DNA of 64,000 bases from Hybos culiciformis (GCA_964007475.1 OZ023273.1:52873257-52937256); one strand, 5' to 3'. Shown: positions 14,331 to 28,055, counted from the first letter of the stretch. Translations and numbers: made by a program. The notes: generated from the letters alone by a model not told the origin.

Positions 14331-16200
14331 TAAATGAAAATTTTGCAAGCAAGCAAAGAAGCAGTCTTTGTGCTTTATTATGAGACTTAATTTTAAATGA
14401 ATTTCTGTATCATTCTTTTTTTTTTTCACTATGACAATTTTCTATTCGTGTGCTATTTTTAATTGCAACTTTGTGTACGATTGCGTTATTTTATAATTCT
14501 CACCCATTCAGTTAGCTAAAATAGAATAACAATAATTACAGAGAATAAAACGTAATTGTATATTTTATGGACAATAAAATACAATGAAATCACATGAAAA
14601 ATTATACAATTATATAAAAATGATGAATCTCATTATAAAGTTTTTCTTAAAATCACTCCGGCCAAAATGCGTTGCAGATTAAGATAACGTACTTCAGCAT
14701 TTCACAAAAAAAAAATTCAATGGGAAATTAACATAAAATATTTTTTCACTTAAAATATATTTTCATGAAATCAGAACTCAAGTTTTAAAAACGTTGCATT
14801 ATTTTTCCATTTGCATTATTTCAAAAATCATGTATAAATTTTAATTCTGATGCATCATTTTTTAATTTAACAAAATTTAGGTAATTACTTCATATATTGC
14901 AAAAAATTTAATAAAGTCTACCGCCTTTATTACATACATGTATACCATGTGGTAAAATTTATTCTTCCCTAAATTTTTATCCTTTATGTATGTTTAAATT
15001 TTTTGATATTACACTATACTTACTGATACTAGTCATATATCTATTATACTCATATAAAATTCATTTTTGTGCATTCTGGTGGTGGTACATGTTATCTATT
15101 AGGAATTTAATTATCTGACAAAATAAATAAAATTATCATAACAGAATTTTATAAAAATTTAATGCCATATAAAAAACAAACTAAAATTTCACTTTGTTTA
15201 GAGTTTTAGACGATAAAATTTTGTATCTTATATTTAAATTGTATTCCTTTTGGTTTAGATAGATATAAAACGTAACTTATGCTTGATTTATTTTTGACGC
15301 CTAAGAATTTATACGTTGTATGTTTATTTATAACATTATTCATATACTAAAATAAATACATTTGAAAACTATAATTTGAATAATACATTACCAATATCGA
15401 TTTCCATACCACCATGACGAATTCAAGGCATTTGATCAATATTCAATTTCAGTTTGAGAAATAATTTCAATTCTGGGTAGATAACAAAATGGCATAGATA
15501 TTTGAAAATAATAAATTATATACATAATATTTCGTATTAAGCATCTCAATTCGAAATAAAATAGAGTAGCTCGTAAGTATAGATGGGGTTTTGTACTTGA
15601 AAAGTTTGCAGAGGCAAAAACGTTTATTTATCTTAGTAATTACTTCATTACCTACTATAATTAATCATAAAAACATTTATCACATTTCGAAAAAAAAGGT
15701 AACATTTTATATGTATTTATCTACTAAAATTTTTCAACCAGAAAAATAACTTTGTAAGCCACTAAATAAATAATTCACTTTAATTTTTTCGAGTTGAATC
15801 ATATTTTTACCATAATTTGGTATTGCATTATCAATTTTTAATATGTTGTAGAATTTTAAATATGAGATTTTTTAGCTCTATTTTCTGGTTTTAAGGCAAA
15901 GGTTTTTAATGCTAATAAATATGTTTATATGCATATAGAATTAATTATTGCTTGCAGCACTAGCAATATAAAATAATAAAATTATTCCAAAATCCAGAAT
16001 GTTATGTAACAGAGTGATATAGATTTTTGATCAGAGAAATTTTTAAATTATGCATATACCCATCAATGTCTCTCATCAAAAATTATTTTTTAATTAAAAT
16101 GTATTTGGGATGCAGTCACACATTTTATTTAATGAATATAATTTATTATTCATTTTTCGGAAAAAGCATTATTTTTAGTCCTTTTTTAGGCATGGAGCTA
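14331..16200. other. Gene-free AT-rich region
   Basis: Nothing recognised: no coding exon, RNA gene or element with paired ends. Confidence 0.55.
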
Positions 16201-16518
16201 TAACGTCTACGAACAATAATGTGTACAAACAAAACGACATAATGTCTACAGACACATCTCATGTCGATATTCAAATCCAGGGATTCACAACTTAATTTTT
16301 GGCTACGCCAGCAAAGGCTTTTTCGCAACTTAACCTATAGCTACGCGTGCAGCGGCTTTTAATGATTTACTATCTCACTCTAAAATAACATAATGTCTAC
16401 AGACCTTATGTCATTTTCTAAAACGTCATAATGTACACGAAAAAGATACATATTACATAAAATATTTGTTTGGTAGACATTATGTCGTTTTTTCGTATAT
16501 TGTCGTAAACATTACGGC
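16201..16518. mobile_element. Degenerate word-palindrome element
   Basis: The ends are imperfect inverted repeats: left TAACGTCTACGAACAATA, and the right end read inward TAATGTTTACGACAATA. Inside, the word CATAATGTCTAC recurs in both orientations (near 16238, 16388, 16425 and inverted near 16473). At 16403-16431 there is a core of word-GTCATTTTCTAAAACGTCAT, the same plan as the elements at 28293-29420 and 54861-55049. Two degenerate direct copies of GGCTACGCnnGCAnnGGCTT lie at about 16301 and 16339. The flanks GGAGCTA and GGAGTTC may be a decayed target duplication; exact ends are uncertain. Open frames inside come from the repeat, not from a gene. Confidence 0.6.
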
Positions 16519-16913
16519 GGAGTTCCATTTTATGGTATAATTCACATTAAGTTGCAATAAATTTGATTTGTAAGAATTCTCTTCATCGCAAAGTAACTCT
16601 GAATTGAATAATGAATTATTGTAATATAATTATAAAAATTATGTTTTAACGTTAATTTTTTCAATAAGGAAAAACTTGTCCCCATTTAAATAATGATAAA
16701 AATTTAATTTATTGAATTTATTTAACTTTAATACATTATATCTTTTAGAAAAAAAATTATGTAACCACATTTGGTCATGGTGTGTAGATAAAATCAATAT
16801 GTAGTAAGGTTTTTTTTGAGCATAAAATTATATTTTGATAAATTAAATTTGAATTTTGAGACCTTTATTGTGATTACTTTGAATTTATATTCGATCTGTT
16901 TATGTGTTATATC

Positions 16914-17670
16914 CAGTGGTCGAAGTGGCAGGGTAAAAGTGGTGGGATGGTTAAAAAAATTTAAGAGCAGGTTGAGGCTCGTGGGGGTTTCATCGCTTTT
17001 TCCTTTTTTAGTAGAAAAATGACTCATCCAAACAACTTTATTTTAATTTTACCAGCTTCAACCCTTGCGTTGCGTCTTTGTTGTTCCTTAATCATTTAAT
17101 GAACTGCAAATAGAACATGTCCACTTTCTTTAACTGTTATATTTATATGTTTCTAAAAATGTTTTTCACACCATTGTGTTTCTGCCTGGTAATCTAGGAA
17201 CTTTAAAGTATTGGGCTCCTGTAATGTCCTATCTTGGCTTAATGTGCTAAGTTCATTCATTCAAATGCTCTTCTCTATCCGCTTTTATATCTCCTGCTGT
17301 TCTTAAATTTTTATTTTTTTTATTTAAACAAAATTTGGAAGTTAACTAAAGATAGAGAATATTCAAAATTTGATCGGGCAAAAATTGAAATTTACGAAAA
17401 CTGCGAAAATTGTAAAAAAAAATAACTACATGGCCAATTAGTAACCCAAATATCTACTATTTACTATTTGAATTTTAAAAGTCTCATTTAAAATTATTTT
17501 TAATTTCTTTTTGATAAAAATTTTTAAAATTCATAAAAAAACTATTTAAAATTTCAAAAAATATGTTCCGGGATGGTTTTTTCCATCCTAAGAAGTGGTG
17601 GGATGAGTTTAGAATTATTTAGAAGTACCGGGATGGCATCCCACCCCATCCCGCCTCACTTCGAGCACTG
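16914..17670. mobile_element. Non-autonomous hAT element, 757 bp
   Basis: Perfect 8-bp duplication GTTATATC at 16906-16913 and 17671-17678. Inverted ends: left CAGTGGTCGAAGTGG, and the right end read inward CAGTGCTCGAAGTGAGG. Both ends continue into GTGGGATGG-like motifs, repeated near 17572 and 17626. There is no transposase frame; the small overlapping frames at 16794-17027 are by-products of the GC-richer end. TIR sequence and duplication length place it in hAT. Confidence 0.88.
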
Positions 17671-17678
17671 GTTATATC

Positions 17679-20600
17679 CTACATTTAAACTTACGATATT
17701 GAAAAAAAAAAAACAAATAATTAAGTAATCTAACTCTAACCAAACCGTAGTTGACCATAATTTAATTAATCTTCCTATTGGTAAGAGGCTTACAATTATT
17801 TCCTGATATTTGATTTTAATAAGTTAACGAATTTGTTTCCTTAAAAAAAAGAAACCAAACTAAACAAACCGCCTTGAGGCGCCGTCGTATTATTAAACAG
17901 TAGATGACTCATCCTGAAATTATTAAAATTAAAATTATATTTAACATTTTGATTTCTTTACTTCAATTGCAATTTTACAACATACTTTTATCGATGAAAA
18001 ATATTTTCCTAAATTAAGAAAATTTCAGTTCAATAACAAGTTTTATTTTGGATTTCATCAAGAATATTTTTTCTACACATGAAATGCTTTTAAGATTGCA
18101 ATTTTATTTAAAAAAAAATATTTGTAAAAAAAGGCAATCAATTTTCTTTTTATTTAATATTATTCAAATTTGATTGCGCTTTTAAAAATTTCAATTTAAA
18201 TAATTTTCAGCCGTATAGCAAAAATATTTAAGCAAAACTCCAAATTGCACTATTTTGTGAATAAAGGAAAAAAAATCTACTTTTCTATCTTTTATAATGT
18301 AATTATAATTATAAAGACAAAACAAATTGTTGACAATGTGGAAAGGGAATGTTATGAAAATTGAAATTATTATTATTTCAATTTAATTTTTTCAATTATT
18401 CATTATTAAAGGGAAAATGAAGCAACTTACCAGTAATTTCTTGAAATTGATAAAATATTAAAAATGTCGACGATTATGTCAGAATAATATTGCAATGTCA
18501 GATTGATACGCTTTAAGTATATCTATATTTTTAAAAAAATTGATTAACTAACCACATATGTGCACATAGATTATGTTATTCACAATAATATTAGTTTTCT
18601 ATTTATTGGGGCGGCAATAAATAAAATTTTCACTAAAAGATTATTAGATTAGGTATGAATAAATGTACAAACCTAAATTTATAAAAAAAAAAGAAGATTT
18701 TATACTTTTCGAATTTTTTACTTCCAATTTCCATTTAATATAAAAAAATTTCTCTAAAGCAATTTTGTCTAACTAATCACATTATTTTTATTTTAGCTCA
18801 AAAAAAAAAATATAACCAAAAATATTTTTATAACTTATGTCGTATAAAAAAAATCAATATCGTTACTGAGAAAAAAAATACTGTACCCCACGACAGGATA
18901 AAGAAATAAGGATGAAATTATCCTTTTAAAGCTGTTAATGGTAACAATTTATTAAAGGAAATATTCTACTAAAAGGTGAATTTTGAATTTATTTTTAATT
19001 CATGACGGCACTAAATATACTTCTCATGGCAGTTATTTATATTATGATTTCACTATTTTACAAAAAAAATCTATTAGCATTATTCTAGGCCCCGACATTC
19101 TTGTCTGAAAATTATAATCAGGTTTAATAAAACAGAAAATTTGAATCTGTTTCATAAATAGGTAAGCTAACGTTTATTCCTTTTTTTAAGGGAACACCCG
19201 ATTAGATAGAAGGTTCGTTCTTAAGAATAATAAATTGAATTATAGAAAATTGGTAATGGTCAGAATAATTTTATATTATAGTTTTTCTCTAGAAGATTTA
19301 TTGAATTGATCGTATGCAAAATTTTTAAATATGTATGTTTGAACCTACATAATATGTATTATTAAGACTCAACAATTTATTGAATTTTATGCAACTTGAC
19401 TTTTAGTTTTAAAAATCCGTCTTGCAGATTTTCTATCAACTTAGTGGAAAAAGCTAAAACGACATCCTGTTGAATTTGAAATATTGTACTTTTATTATTT
19501 ATATGTACATATATAAAATATATAAAAAAGTTCATAAATTTGTAATGATTTGTAATATTTTATTAAGATATTAGATTAGAAACGAACAAGCTACTTTTAA
19601 ATAAAAAATAATTTGTAAATAAAAAAAAAGGTTAACTTATTTTTAGTGCAGTAATTATTAATTGAACAAATTTGCATATAAATTAGAAATAACATTAAAT
19701 AAAATGGGCAAAAGGTTACACAATCAATTTTCTATTTGGGATCCAATAAAAAATTAAATCTTTTAATCATTATTATAAGAACTGCAGAATATCAAAAAGA
19801 GTTAAAAGCACATACACAGAGTAGTGTAGTGCTTGTTAAAATTTTATAAAAATTTCCGACACCGCTTGTTAATGCTTTAGTCAAATTAAATCATTTAATA
19901 CCACCTTTCAATATCGTTCATGTGCATAATGTATTTATTAAAAGTTTATAACCGTAGTCCATCATATATAAATATATCAAACTTCCCATCAAACTGAAGC
20001 TTTGATATTAAATAATAATATAAATATTTGTATGCTTTTTTTATTTAATCCACTCAATCTACTTGAAAGAACTGAATGATGTAAGTGCTGTATGTTATTT
20101 ACCAAACTACATGTCTTACTCAATTGTAGTAAAGCACGGAAAGTAACAGATTAAAAGAACTCATTAGCCTTGTTGAAAGAAAACTGGAATAACTTAATGC
20201 ATAATAAACAATCTTGGTTATAAGTTATTATTATTCGTAGTATTTTACTTGATTTTACTTAATAGGGCTTTTCTCTTCGTGAAATTATATAAAAAAATAT
20301 TACAATTTCAACTTTTTATTTTGATTGTCCGCTAATGGAAAGGTTGAATATTCACCAAATTAATACTTAAATAAATAATATAAAAAAAATTCTATTGGCT
20401 TTTATTTTATCTTAAAAAGAAAAAAAAATTACAAGAAATATTTGGATAAAAAGGGTACTTTTCTCATAATATATTTCTTTTTGGTTAAAAAGGAAATGTC
20501 AGAGAAAATTAAATGTACGCATTTAAAAAAATTAAAGGAAATTAAGTAGGAATAAATTTAGCATGTTCATATTTTGTATAAATTTAATGGTTCAGGAAAA

Positions 20601-21987
20601 GATTTTTCCTCTCTGGTTGTATGTATTTTTTCCTTCTCTTGAAACATTATTTCAAAATATCATAATATAAAAAAAATACCATAAGATTCCATCATGAGAA
20701 AATACTATCATCTTTAACATTTTATTCTCTTCAATTAAAAAAAATCACGTAATTTAAATTATTATGAACTTATTTTTCTACTTGCATTTAATTAAAATTT
20801 TATTTCAATTAAAATATAAATAATTGGACAGAACAACTTAAAGGAAAATCAAGAATCTAAAACTAGCAAGCGACTAAGTTGTTAACATTATTAACAAAAT
20901 ACATATATAAATTTTTAGGAGAAATGATGTATTTATATGTTCATCATCTAATAACATTGAAAATAATATAAACTCAAAAGATATAAAAGTTATAATATAA
21001 TCTTTTATTACGTTATTAGTAAAAGAGAAGACAGACGTTTGGTTTATTAAAAATTTCGTTGTACAATGATTATACATTATTACTTCCTCTTCACTTATAT
21101 TTTCTTCATGATATGTATTTAATGATTTTTGTCTAAATCAATAATCAACCACATTTTTAGATTAGTTTTACATTTTGAATAAAAGAAATTGTTATGCTTA
21201 TAAAATTTTTCTTTCTAATGTTGAGTACATATAAGTTTTTACAATTTCTAGATTCTAGACTTTTTTGTGCCAAAGCTGATAGACCGAAATCAATATTACA
21301 AGTTAATTTCGACAAAATAAAGAATTATTATACTTCAAAAGGTCACATTTGGTTAAAAATCAAATAATATACCTACTTAAGCCTGTTCATATTGTTGATT
21401 TGATCTTATTTACAGAAAATTTGAAAATTAGTGAGACGAACTTCTTTTTATATACCTACCTACGTAGTCATATTCTATTATTCTTGACTAAAACTATTAA
21501 AATGTTTTGCATTATTTACAAAATTTTTTACTTTTTATTTTATAAATATATATTTTATACAGAAATAATGTGAAAAAAACGTCATAAAATAATTTTTTTT
21601 TTTGTAAATACATCTATTTTATTTTAGCACTATAAATTGATTTCTTGAAGTGTTCTAATTTTAATTTATTATTCTATTTTACTTTATGTAAATGATGTAA
21701 ATAAAGTAACATTAAAAACAAATATTATAACAAAAAATCAAAACTGTGTTTCATTTGATTGTGTGATGTATTTAAAAGTATGTATATAATTAATTATGTC
21801 TTCTCAATGGAGACTTAAAATTGTAAAAATTATAATCAAAGTGTATAATTTAACTCATCTAATAGCTAATCCGAAATTTGAGAAGGAGAAAATGCATATC
21901 TCTTCAAGACTCGAATTTTACAATATAAATACTTGTCAATATAAATTTATGAGGTACCAATAACATTTCTTTAAAATTTACTATAAT
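17679..21987. other. Gene-free AT-rich region downstream of the lyase
   Basis: No coding exon or paired-end element seen. The part nearest 21987 lies 3' of the minus-strand lyase gene and must hold its 3' UTR and poly(A) site; I cannot choose a single site among several A-rich hexamers. Confidence 0.55.
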
Positions 21988-24980
21988 TTAAAAATTAACA
22001 GGAGTTGTGCTCTGTGATGAGTTTTTTTGTGGTGGTATAAAATACATACTATCTAAAAAGCATCTTGTAAGATCTCCAATCAAAGATCGATCCGCTACTG
22101 ATTGAGCTGAACCATATATTGCCATTCGGCCTTCTAAAATTTTTCCAGGTGATTTTAAAATTTCATCAACAGATTTTTTAATATCAGCAATGAACTTGTC
22201 AGCTACACCGTTCGTAGTATGCACATGCGTTACACAAATGTGAATTCTAAAAGAAAATAAATGAAGCATAAATAACAGTATTTTTATAATATATTATACT
22301 ATCTGTATAATGTATATTCAAAAAAAATTAAGAACATATGCTTTTATGATACTCTAGCTTCATTTCATAATTTATGTTGCTCTTTCTTTTTTATCTTCAT
22401 CTAAGTTAAATTCTGTTTTTTATTTTCAAGTCCAAATACCTTTATATATATAGATTGTAAACATTAACTCACCCTGATGGAAACTGTAATGCGTTTAAGT
22501 TCCATCCTAATTTGCAAAGAGAATCTGATAATAGAAAAATATCGAACTTTTTCGAACCAATAGCAATCACTGATGTCACTGGACTGCCATATACGTAAAT
22601 ACCTTCCATTTTACGAAGTGATCTTTCTATGTAACGACTTGTATCAATAATAGACTTTGTGGCTTCTACATAGCCTTTCTGACCAAAACTCATTAATGTC
22701 GCCCAGCACGCTAAAAAAATAAGAACAAAACACTAGATGAAAAAGATTTACTAAAGATGATTAGACTCAAAAGAAAAAGATTTTTAGTGATAATTAATGT
22801 AATAAAACCTGAAAATTACTATCATTTTCGATCTAACGTCTCATTATATTTTGATGAAGTTCGATAAACAGCATTTTTATTTCACTCGGATCTAAAGAAT
22901 ATACTGTTTTCCTATTTTACCTGCAATAATTCCTCCTGCTCTTGAACCATTGACCGTAGGAGATCCATAAACTCCACCAGGCCAATCAGTTGTTACAGTA
23001 TACTGATAGTGCAGATATTTCTTATGAGAATACAATATCACAGACGATCCTTTTGGGGCAAAACCGTACTAAAAATATAATGAAAACTATTAATATAATG
23101 TTCATGTAAAAATTTAATAAATATAAAATAGAATTGTTAAAATTTTCATAAAAAAATTAATCCAACAATATTTGACTAAATGATATAAAGAACTAAAACA
23201 TTATTTTCTTCAAAGCATTGACTGTGTATAAAAAACAATCCTTTTTACTTTCGGATAGCTGAAATTTAAAGTTAACTATTCTATGAAACTAAAGAAGCCT
23301 AGAATAATTGCTTTTTTACATTAAATTATTATTATAATTATATATTACTATGCCATTATATAAATTTTATTTTTATAGAAAATATCAAGAATTTATAACG
23401 ATTAAGTCACCTTATGGGTATCAGCTGAAATACTCGTCACACCTTCTAAACTAAAATCAAACGATGGTATTTTGTATCCAGCACGCTTCATAAAAACTAT
23501 TAAAAATCCACCTAAACAAGCATCAACATGAACTGGAATATTTTTTTGTTTACCCAAAGCTGCTATGGCTTCAATATTATCCATGGTACCATACGGAAAA
23601 TTTGGAGCAGATCCGGCTAACTGCAATGATTAATCTTTAAATTAACTATAAGAATAATCAAGCTGTTTAAACAAATAAGAAAAGTCTCAACAATATTAAA
23701 TAATACAAAAATAATTTAAATTTCGCACAATTTTTTGATATTAGAGCAAATATTTGGGTTATCGGAACGTTTAAATACCGTAATTAAAAAATATACATTT
23801 AATATTTTTGACTCCGATATTTTTACAACAGAATTTACTCCTTTCTCCTTGAACATTTGTCTTTTTAATAGCAGCGAAAACATACCATTATAGTATTTTT
23901 GTTAATGGCCCTTTCCAGTGATTTAAGATCAACTTGTGTTGTTTCTTCATTAACTGGAATACATTTGACATGAATTCCTAGATATTGGGCTGCTTTATCA
24001 AATGCCGCATGTATTGTTACGGGTACAATGATATTAGGTCTATATATTCCTTTTACATCTCTAGCATAATCACGATAGGCCTTTACAGCCATTAAAATAG
24101 ACTCAGTTCCACCAGTTGTCATCTATAAGAAAAATTTGTTTAACATAATCTTAATTAATATAATTGTTCTAGATTATCAACATTCTTACAGTTCCACAAG
24201 CATCTGGACCACCATTAAATAAATTAGCTGACATTCTGACAACTTCGGCTTCCATTTTACAAATTCCAGGAAAAATATCCATATGTAAAGGATTCGTATA
24301 AGATGCTCTTCCATATACTTCGGTTATTAAATTTATTAAATCGGAATTGTAGAAATAAACAGCTCCAGAAACTTTACCATCTTTCCAATCATAATTTCCA
24401 AGACCCAAATGTTGTTCCACTTTTTTGAGTACATCATTATTCGATAATCCATTTAATGGCAATTCCTTTGTATAATTTAATCCCTTGATATTCTTAATTA
24501 CATCTTGTTGAAAATCAGAATTAATCTTTTTAATTTCACTATCAATTTTTTCTTGGACCCATGGAAATTTTTTCGCTAAACGAAATACTGTACGTTTAAC
24601 TCGATTATAAATTGCTAAAATAAAGAAAAAAATTTTGGAATAAAAATTATACAAGTGTGATTGAAAATAATATTTGAGTACGTCATTGCAATAGTATTTA
24701 AATCAAAAGTTAATTGTTTAGTTAGAAGACATATCAAGGTCTACATTTAACGCATAATCTCCAATATAATTCGATTTTTATCCACATTAATGTTAAACAA
24801 TGTCATTATGTTACTTGAAATATTCAACTTACTTTCATCATGATCAATCAGATTCCATAAATAGAATATTGTTATTAATGTTGATGCCGTTAAAGCTGAA
24901 ATCTGCCATGGTTCTTTCCCCACAAATATTCGATTTATTTGTGTTGTTACTAGTTTTCCGCACTCACTTAATTGACTCAT
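21988..24980 (-). CDS. Sply: Sphingosine-1-phosphate lyase, complete, seven exons
   Basis: PLP-dependent lyase of the endoplasmic reticulum that cleaves sphingosine-1-phosphate to a fatty aldehyde and phosphoethanolamine, the exit step of sphingolipid breakdown. Exons on the minus strand: 24980-24833, 24614-24190, 24122-23886, 23620-23411, 23068-22921, 22710-22473, 22246-21988. All junctions are GT-AG and keep frame, giving 554 residues (human SGPL1 is 568). A single N-terminal membrane segment lies around residues 25-45. Family motifs: [29 protein letters not shown], and ISADTHKYG, whose Lys (about residue 340, last codon of exon 4) is the expected Schiff-base lysine. The C-terminal part has [19 protein letters not shown] and AIYGSAQ as in other animals. 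The start is the first ATG of exon 1, just before the membrane segment. No damage seen. Confidence 0.96.
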
Positions 24981-27055
24981 ATTAGTAAATATTTTTTACA
25001 ACTGATCACCAAATAAAAAAATTAATTTTAATTTTTAGTTACAAATTTTTATTCCAACCTGTTGAAGTAAAAAAAAAAAACATTTTAAATAATATATAAA
25101 ATACGACAAAAAATGCATTTTTTATTTAACCGTCCTTGCAACATTTTATTGAACTTGGACTCTCTTTGTTGTTAAATATGTGTCTGTTTACTCTGTAGTA
25201 AAACTTGCATTTACAAAAGCTTTGTAAAATAATTTTACAACATAGAATTTTTAATGAGATATAGATCAGAAATTGTAAAAATCGAAGTGTGATTTTAAAA
25301 CCAGGGGAAAAAAAAATTAGGTAGGTACCTTCACCCTTCTAGTTAAAGTTCGTTTCTAGCTGCTAACTTCAATTGAAATACACATAAGTAGGTTAGGTAT
25401 TTCCCTGCCATAATTCCTATGTAGGTATTCCGAATTTGAAATTAAATTTCATTTTTTAAATAAAAGAAATAAGGTATTTCAAGAATTTTTTCTTTCATTA
25501 ATGATAATCTAAAATTAGCTTAAAACATAATAATATTATCATTACTTGAATACACTCTAACACTAACTACATAACATATAGGTAGGTCATACTTAAAATA
25601 ATAATAATAATAAAAAAAAAAAAAAACGATAACATAAAAAATTACTTAGGTATTAAATGTTTTGTTTAAATATAATTGAACTTTAAGTTTAGTTTTTAAC
25701 AATGTTTATTACAAATTTATAGGTTTCTAACCTGATTTGATTAGATTTTTAAAAGATAAGAAATTTTTAGCATTATAATTTTCTATTTCACACCTTAAAT
25801 CCCAAATTACCGGTTTAATTCTTATGGTCTCGATCTCGTTATTTATTCAATGTCGATAAACAGTTTTTGTACCTCCAAGGTCAAATCAAATATCAAAAAA
25901 AATAAAGTCAACAACTTTCAAGAACAAGAGTCAAGAAGCACATTGACATCGACTTTTTATTAGCAAGCAAAACAATAAAAAAAATAATATTGTTTTCTTA
26001 AATGTCGGCAAGCATTTATTAGAATGAGAGAATAAATTCAGATTCAGGTAAATTAGGTAGGTATAGTGTATAGAGATGTGTACCTACCTACTTTACCTTA
26101 GGTAGGTGCACCTTACCTACCAATTGATATTCGTTATATTCCTTTGTTTGTACTGTGTAGGTAGGCAGGTACTTTGCTTTCCTCGTTTCTCCCACTGAAG
26201 TATTTTGATTTTTTTTTTTTTTTAAATAATAAATTTTTTGTGAAAATTGTATTAAAAATATATTTGATTAAAAATAATAAAAAAATGTTATTTAAATTAA
26301 GAAAAGTAGTTTCTTTCCTTTGCGTTTGCACTACGGCACTACACCAGAATATTGCTGCTTTTTAAAAAAAATTACAAAAAAAAACAAGCAACAAACAAAG
26401 ATAAGAAAAATTACTTAAAAAATCTGACAGCTCAACAGCTGTTTGCTGAATAAAAGTAAGATATTCAGCTTATAATATTCCTAGCCTTCTGTGATTGCCG
26501 TTAAAATATAGTACGCGAAGTTGAGTCTGTTAATGTGTGCGTTTTCGTGTATTTTTGCTTAGAATTCAAGGGATCCTTAGAATAGATTCATTTTTCAAAT
26601 GCACTTAAATAGTGTTGATTAAGTTACATTTCCAAAAAAAAAAAATGTAAATGACTAAATTATTATTTGCTGATTATATTTCAAACTTGAATCATAAGTT
26701 CTTATCGGTTTTTTTTATATAACATTTTTTAGTTTTTTTTTTTTTGGGTACTTTTAGCATTTAACAAAAGAATAAATAACAACAAGTATGTGTGTGTAGT
26801 TTCTTACTCACCAGTAATGAGCATCAATTCAGTCTATTATATATCGTGTTGTTTTTATTAGCAAATTTTGAGAAATTTGTTTTTTCTTCGTGAAATAAGT
26901 TTACTTTCATAGTTTGTTTTAACAATACACTTGACTTAATTAAATTATATCTTCGTTCTACGATTATCTAATTCTGTTGAATCATGCGTTTGTTATTCAT
27001 TATAATTATAACGATCCCTTGAATTCTAAACATAGTTAACATATAGAATATATAT
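24981..27055. other. Intergenic region upstream of the lyase
   Basis: No gene recognised. GTAGGTA and TACCTAC words cluster between 26050 and 26170 in both orientations and could pair. Overlapping open frames on both strands at 26134-26365 have low-complexity Phe/Lys-rich translations and are not supported. The lyase promoter must lie in the part nearest 24981. Confidence 0.5.
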
Positions 27056-27064
27056 ATAGTTTAT

Positions 27065-28055
27065 GATTTACCCTCATTTGTTCGTAATCTTTTCTTCGTA
27101 AAACATTTGTTCGTAAACATTTCTTCGTAAAACATTTCTTCGTAAAACATTTATTCGTAAAACAATTGTTCGTAAAACTTTTCTTCGTAAAAACATTTGT
27201 TCATAAAAACATTTGTTCGTAAACATTTGTTCGTAAAACATTTGTTCGTAAAACATTTCTTCGTAAAACTTTTGTTCGTAAAATTGTTGTTCGTAAAACT
27301 TTTCTTCGTAAGCTGTTGAGACCCATGACTGCATTAGCCAGCATGGCGCGCGCACGCTTGGCTAATGCAGTCATGGGTCTCAACAGCTTACGAAGAAAAG
27401 TTTTACGAACAAAAATTTTACGAAGAAATGTTTTACACATTTTTCACTTTTAGCGTTACCCAGAGCTAACGACGTTCACCTAGTGAAATTATAGCTCCTT
27501 ATTTTTTTTTTGAAATTTTTTCATATATTTTTTTATATTTTTTTTTATTTTTTTTTTTATATTTTTTTTTTTATGTTTGTTGTTCATATTTTTTTATATT
27601 TTTTTTTTATATTTTTTTTTTAATATTTTTTATATTTTTCTTTTAATTCTTCTTTACTTTTTGGTTTTTTAGAAACCTATTTTTTTTTATTACACGTTAT
27701 TTTTTTTAACATTAGTACAATTCTTTAAATAGATGTAAGATATTGTTTCCTTTCAAGCTGATCATTCTTTTCGACAATATTTTTAAGCCTTTCCTTCCTA
27801 TTACGCAGTTTTTTATATTTTTTTTATAAAGAAATATTTACGAAGAAATGTTTTACGAAGAAATGTGTTACGAAGAAATGTTTTACGAACAAATGTTTTA
27901 CGAACCAATGTTTACGAACAAATGTTTTTACGAACAAATGTTTTTACGAACAAATGTTTTTACGAAGAAATTTTTTACGAAGAAATGTTTTACGAACAAA
28001 TGTTTACGAACAAATGTTTTACGAAGAAAAAATTACGAACAAATGAAGGTCTACC
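27065..28055. mobile_element. Foldback-like element made of CATTTGTTCGTAA words
   Basis: A 9-bp direct repeat ATAGTTTAT flanks the element (27056-27064 and 28056-28064). The left arm (27065 to about 27310) is a tandem run of the word CATTTGTTCGTAAAA, with CATTTCTTCG variants; the right arm (about 27838-28055) carries the same words inverted. Outer tips: left GATTTACCCTCATTTG; right read inward GGTAGACCTTCATTTG. Between the arms lie a strong hairpin (27266-27434) and about 400 bp of T-rich DNA. The frames at 27074-27440 and 27848-28165 translate to periodic Tyr/Glu/Gln/Phe or Arg/Thr/Asn peptides and merely read through the repeat. No protein gene is present. Confidence 0.82.
27266..27434. repeat. 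Long hairpin inside the foldback element
   Basis: Inverted arms of about 75 bp flank an 18-nt loop at 27341-27358 made mostly of G and C. The inner 34 bp of each arm (27307-27340 and 27359-27392) are exactly complementary. The innermost stretch (GAGACCCATGACTGCATTAG) is unlike the surrounding word array; further out, the arms consist of the array words. Confidence 0.9.
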
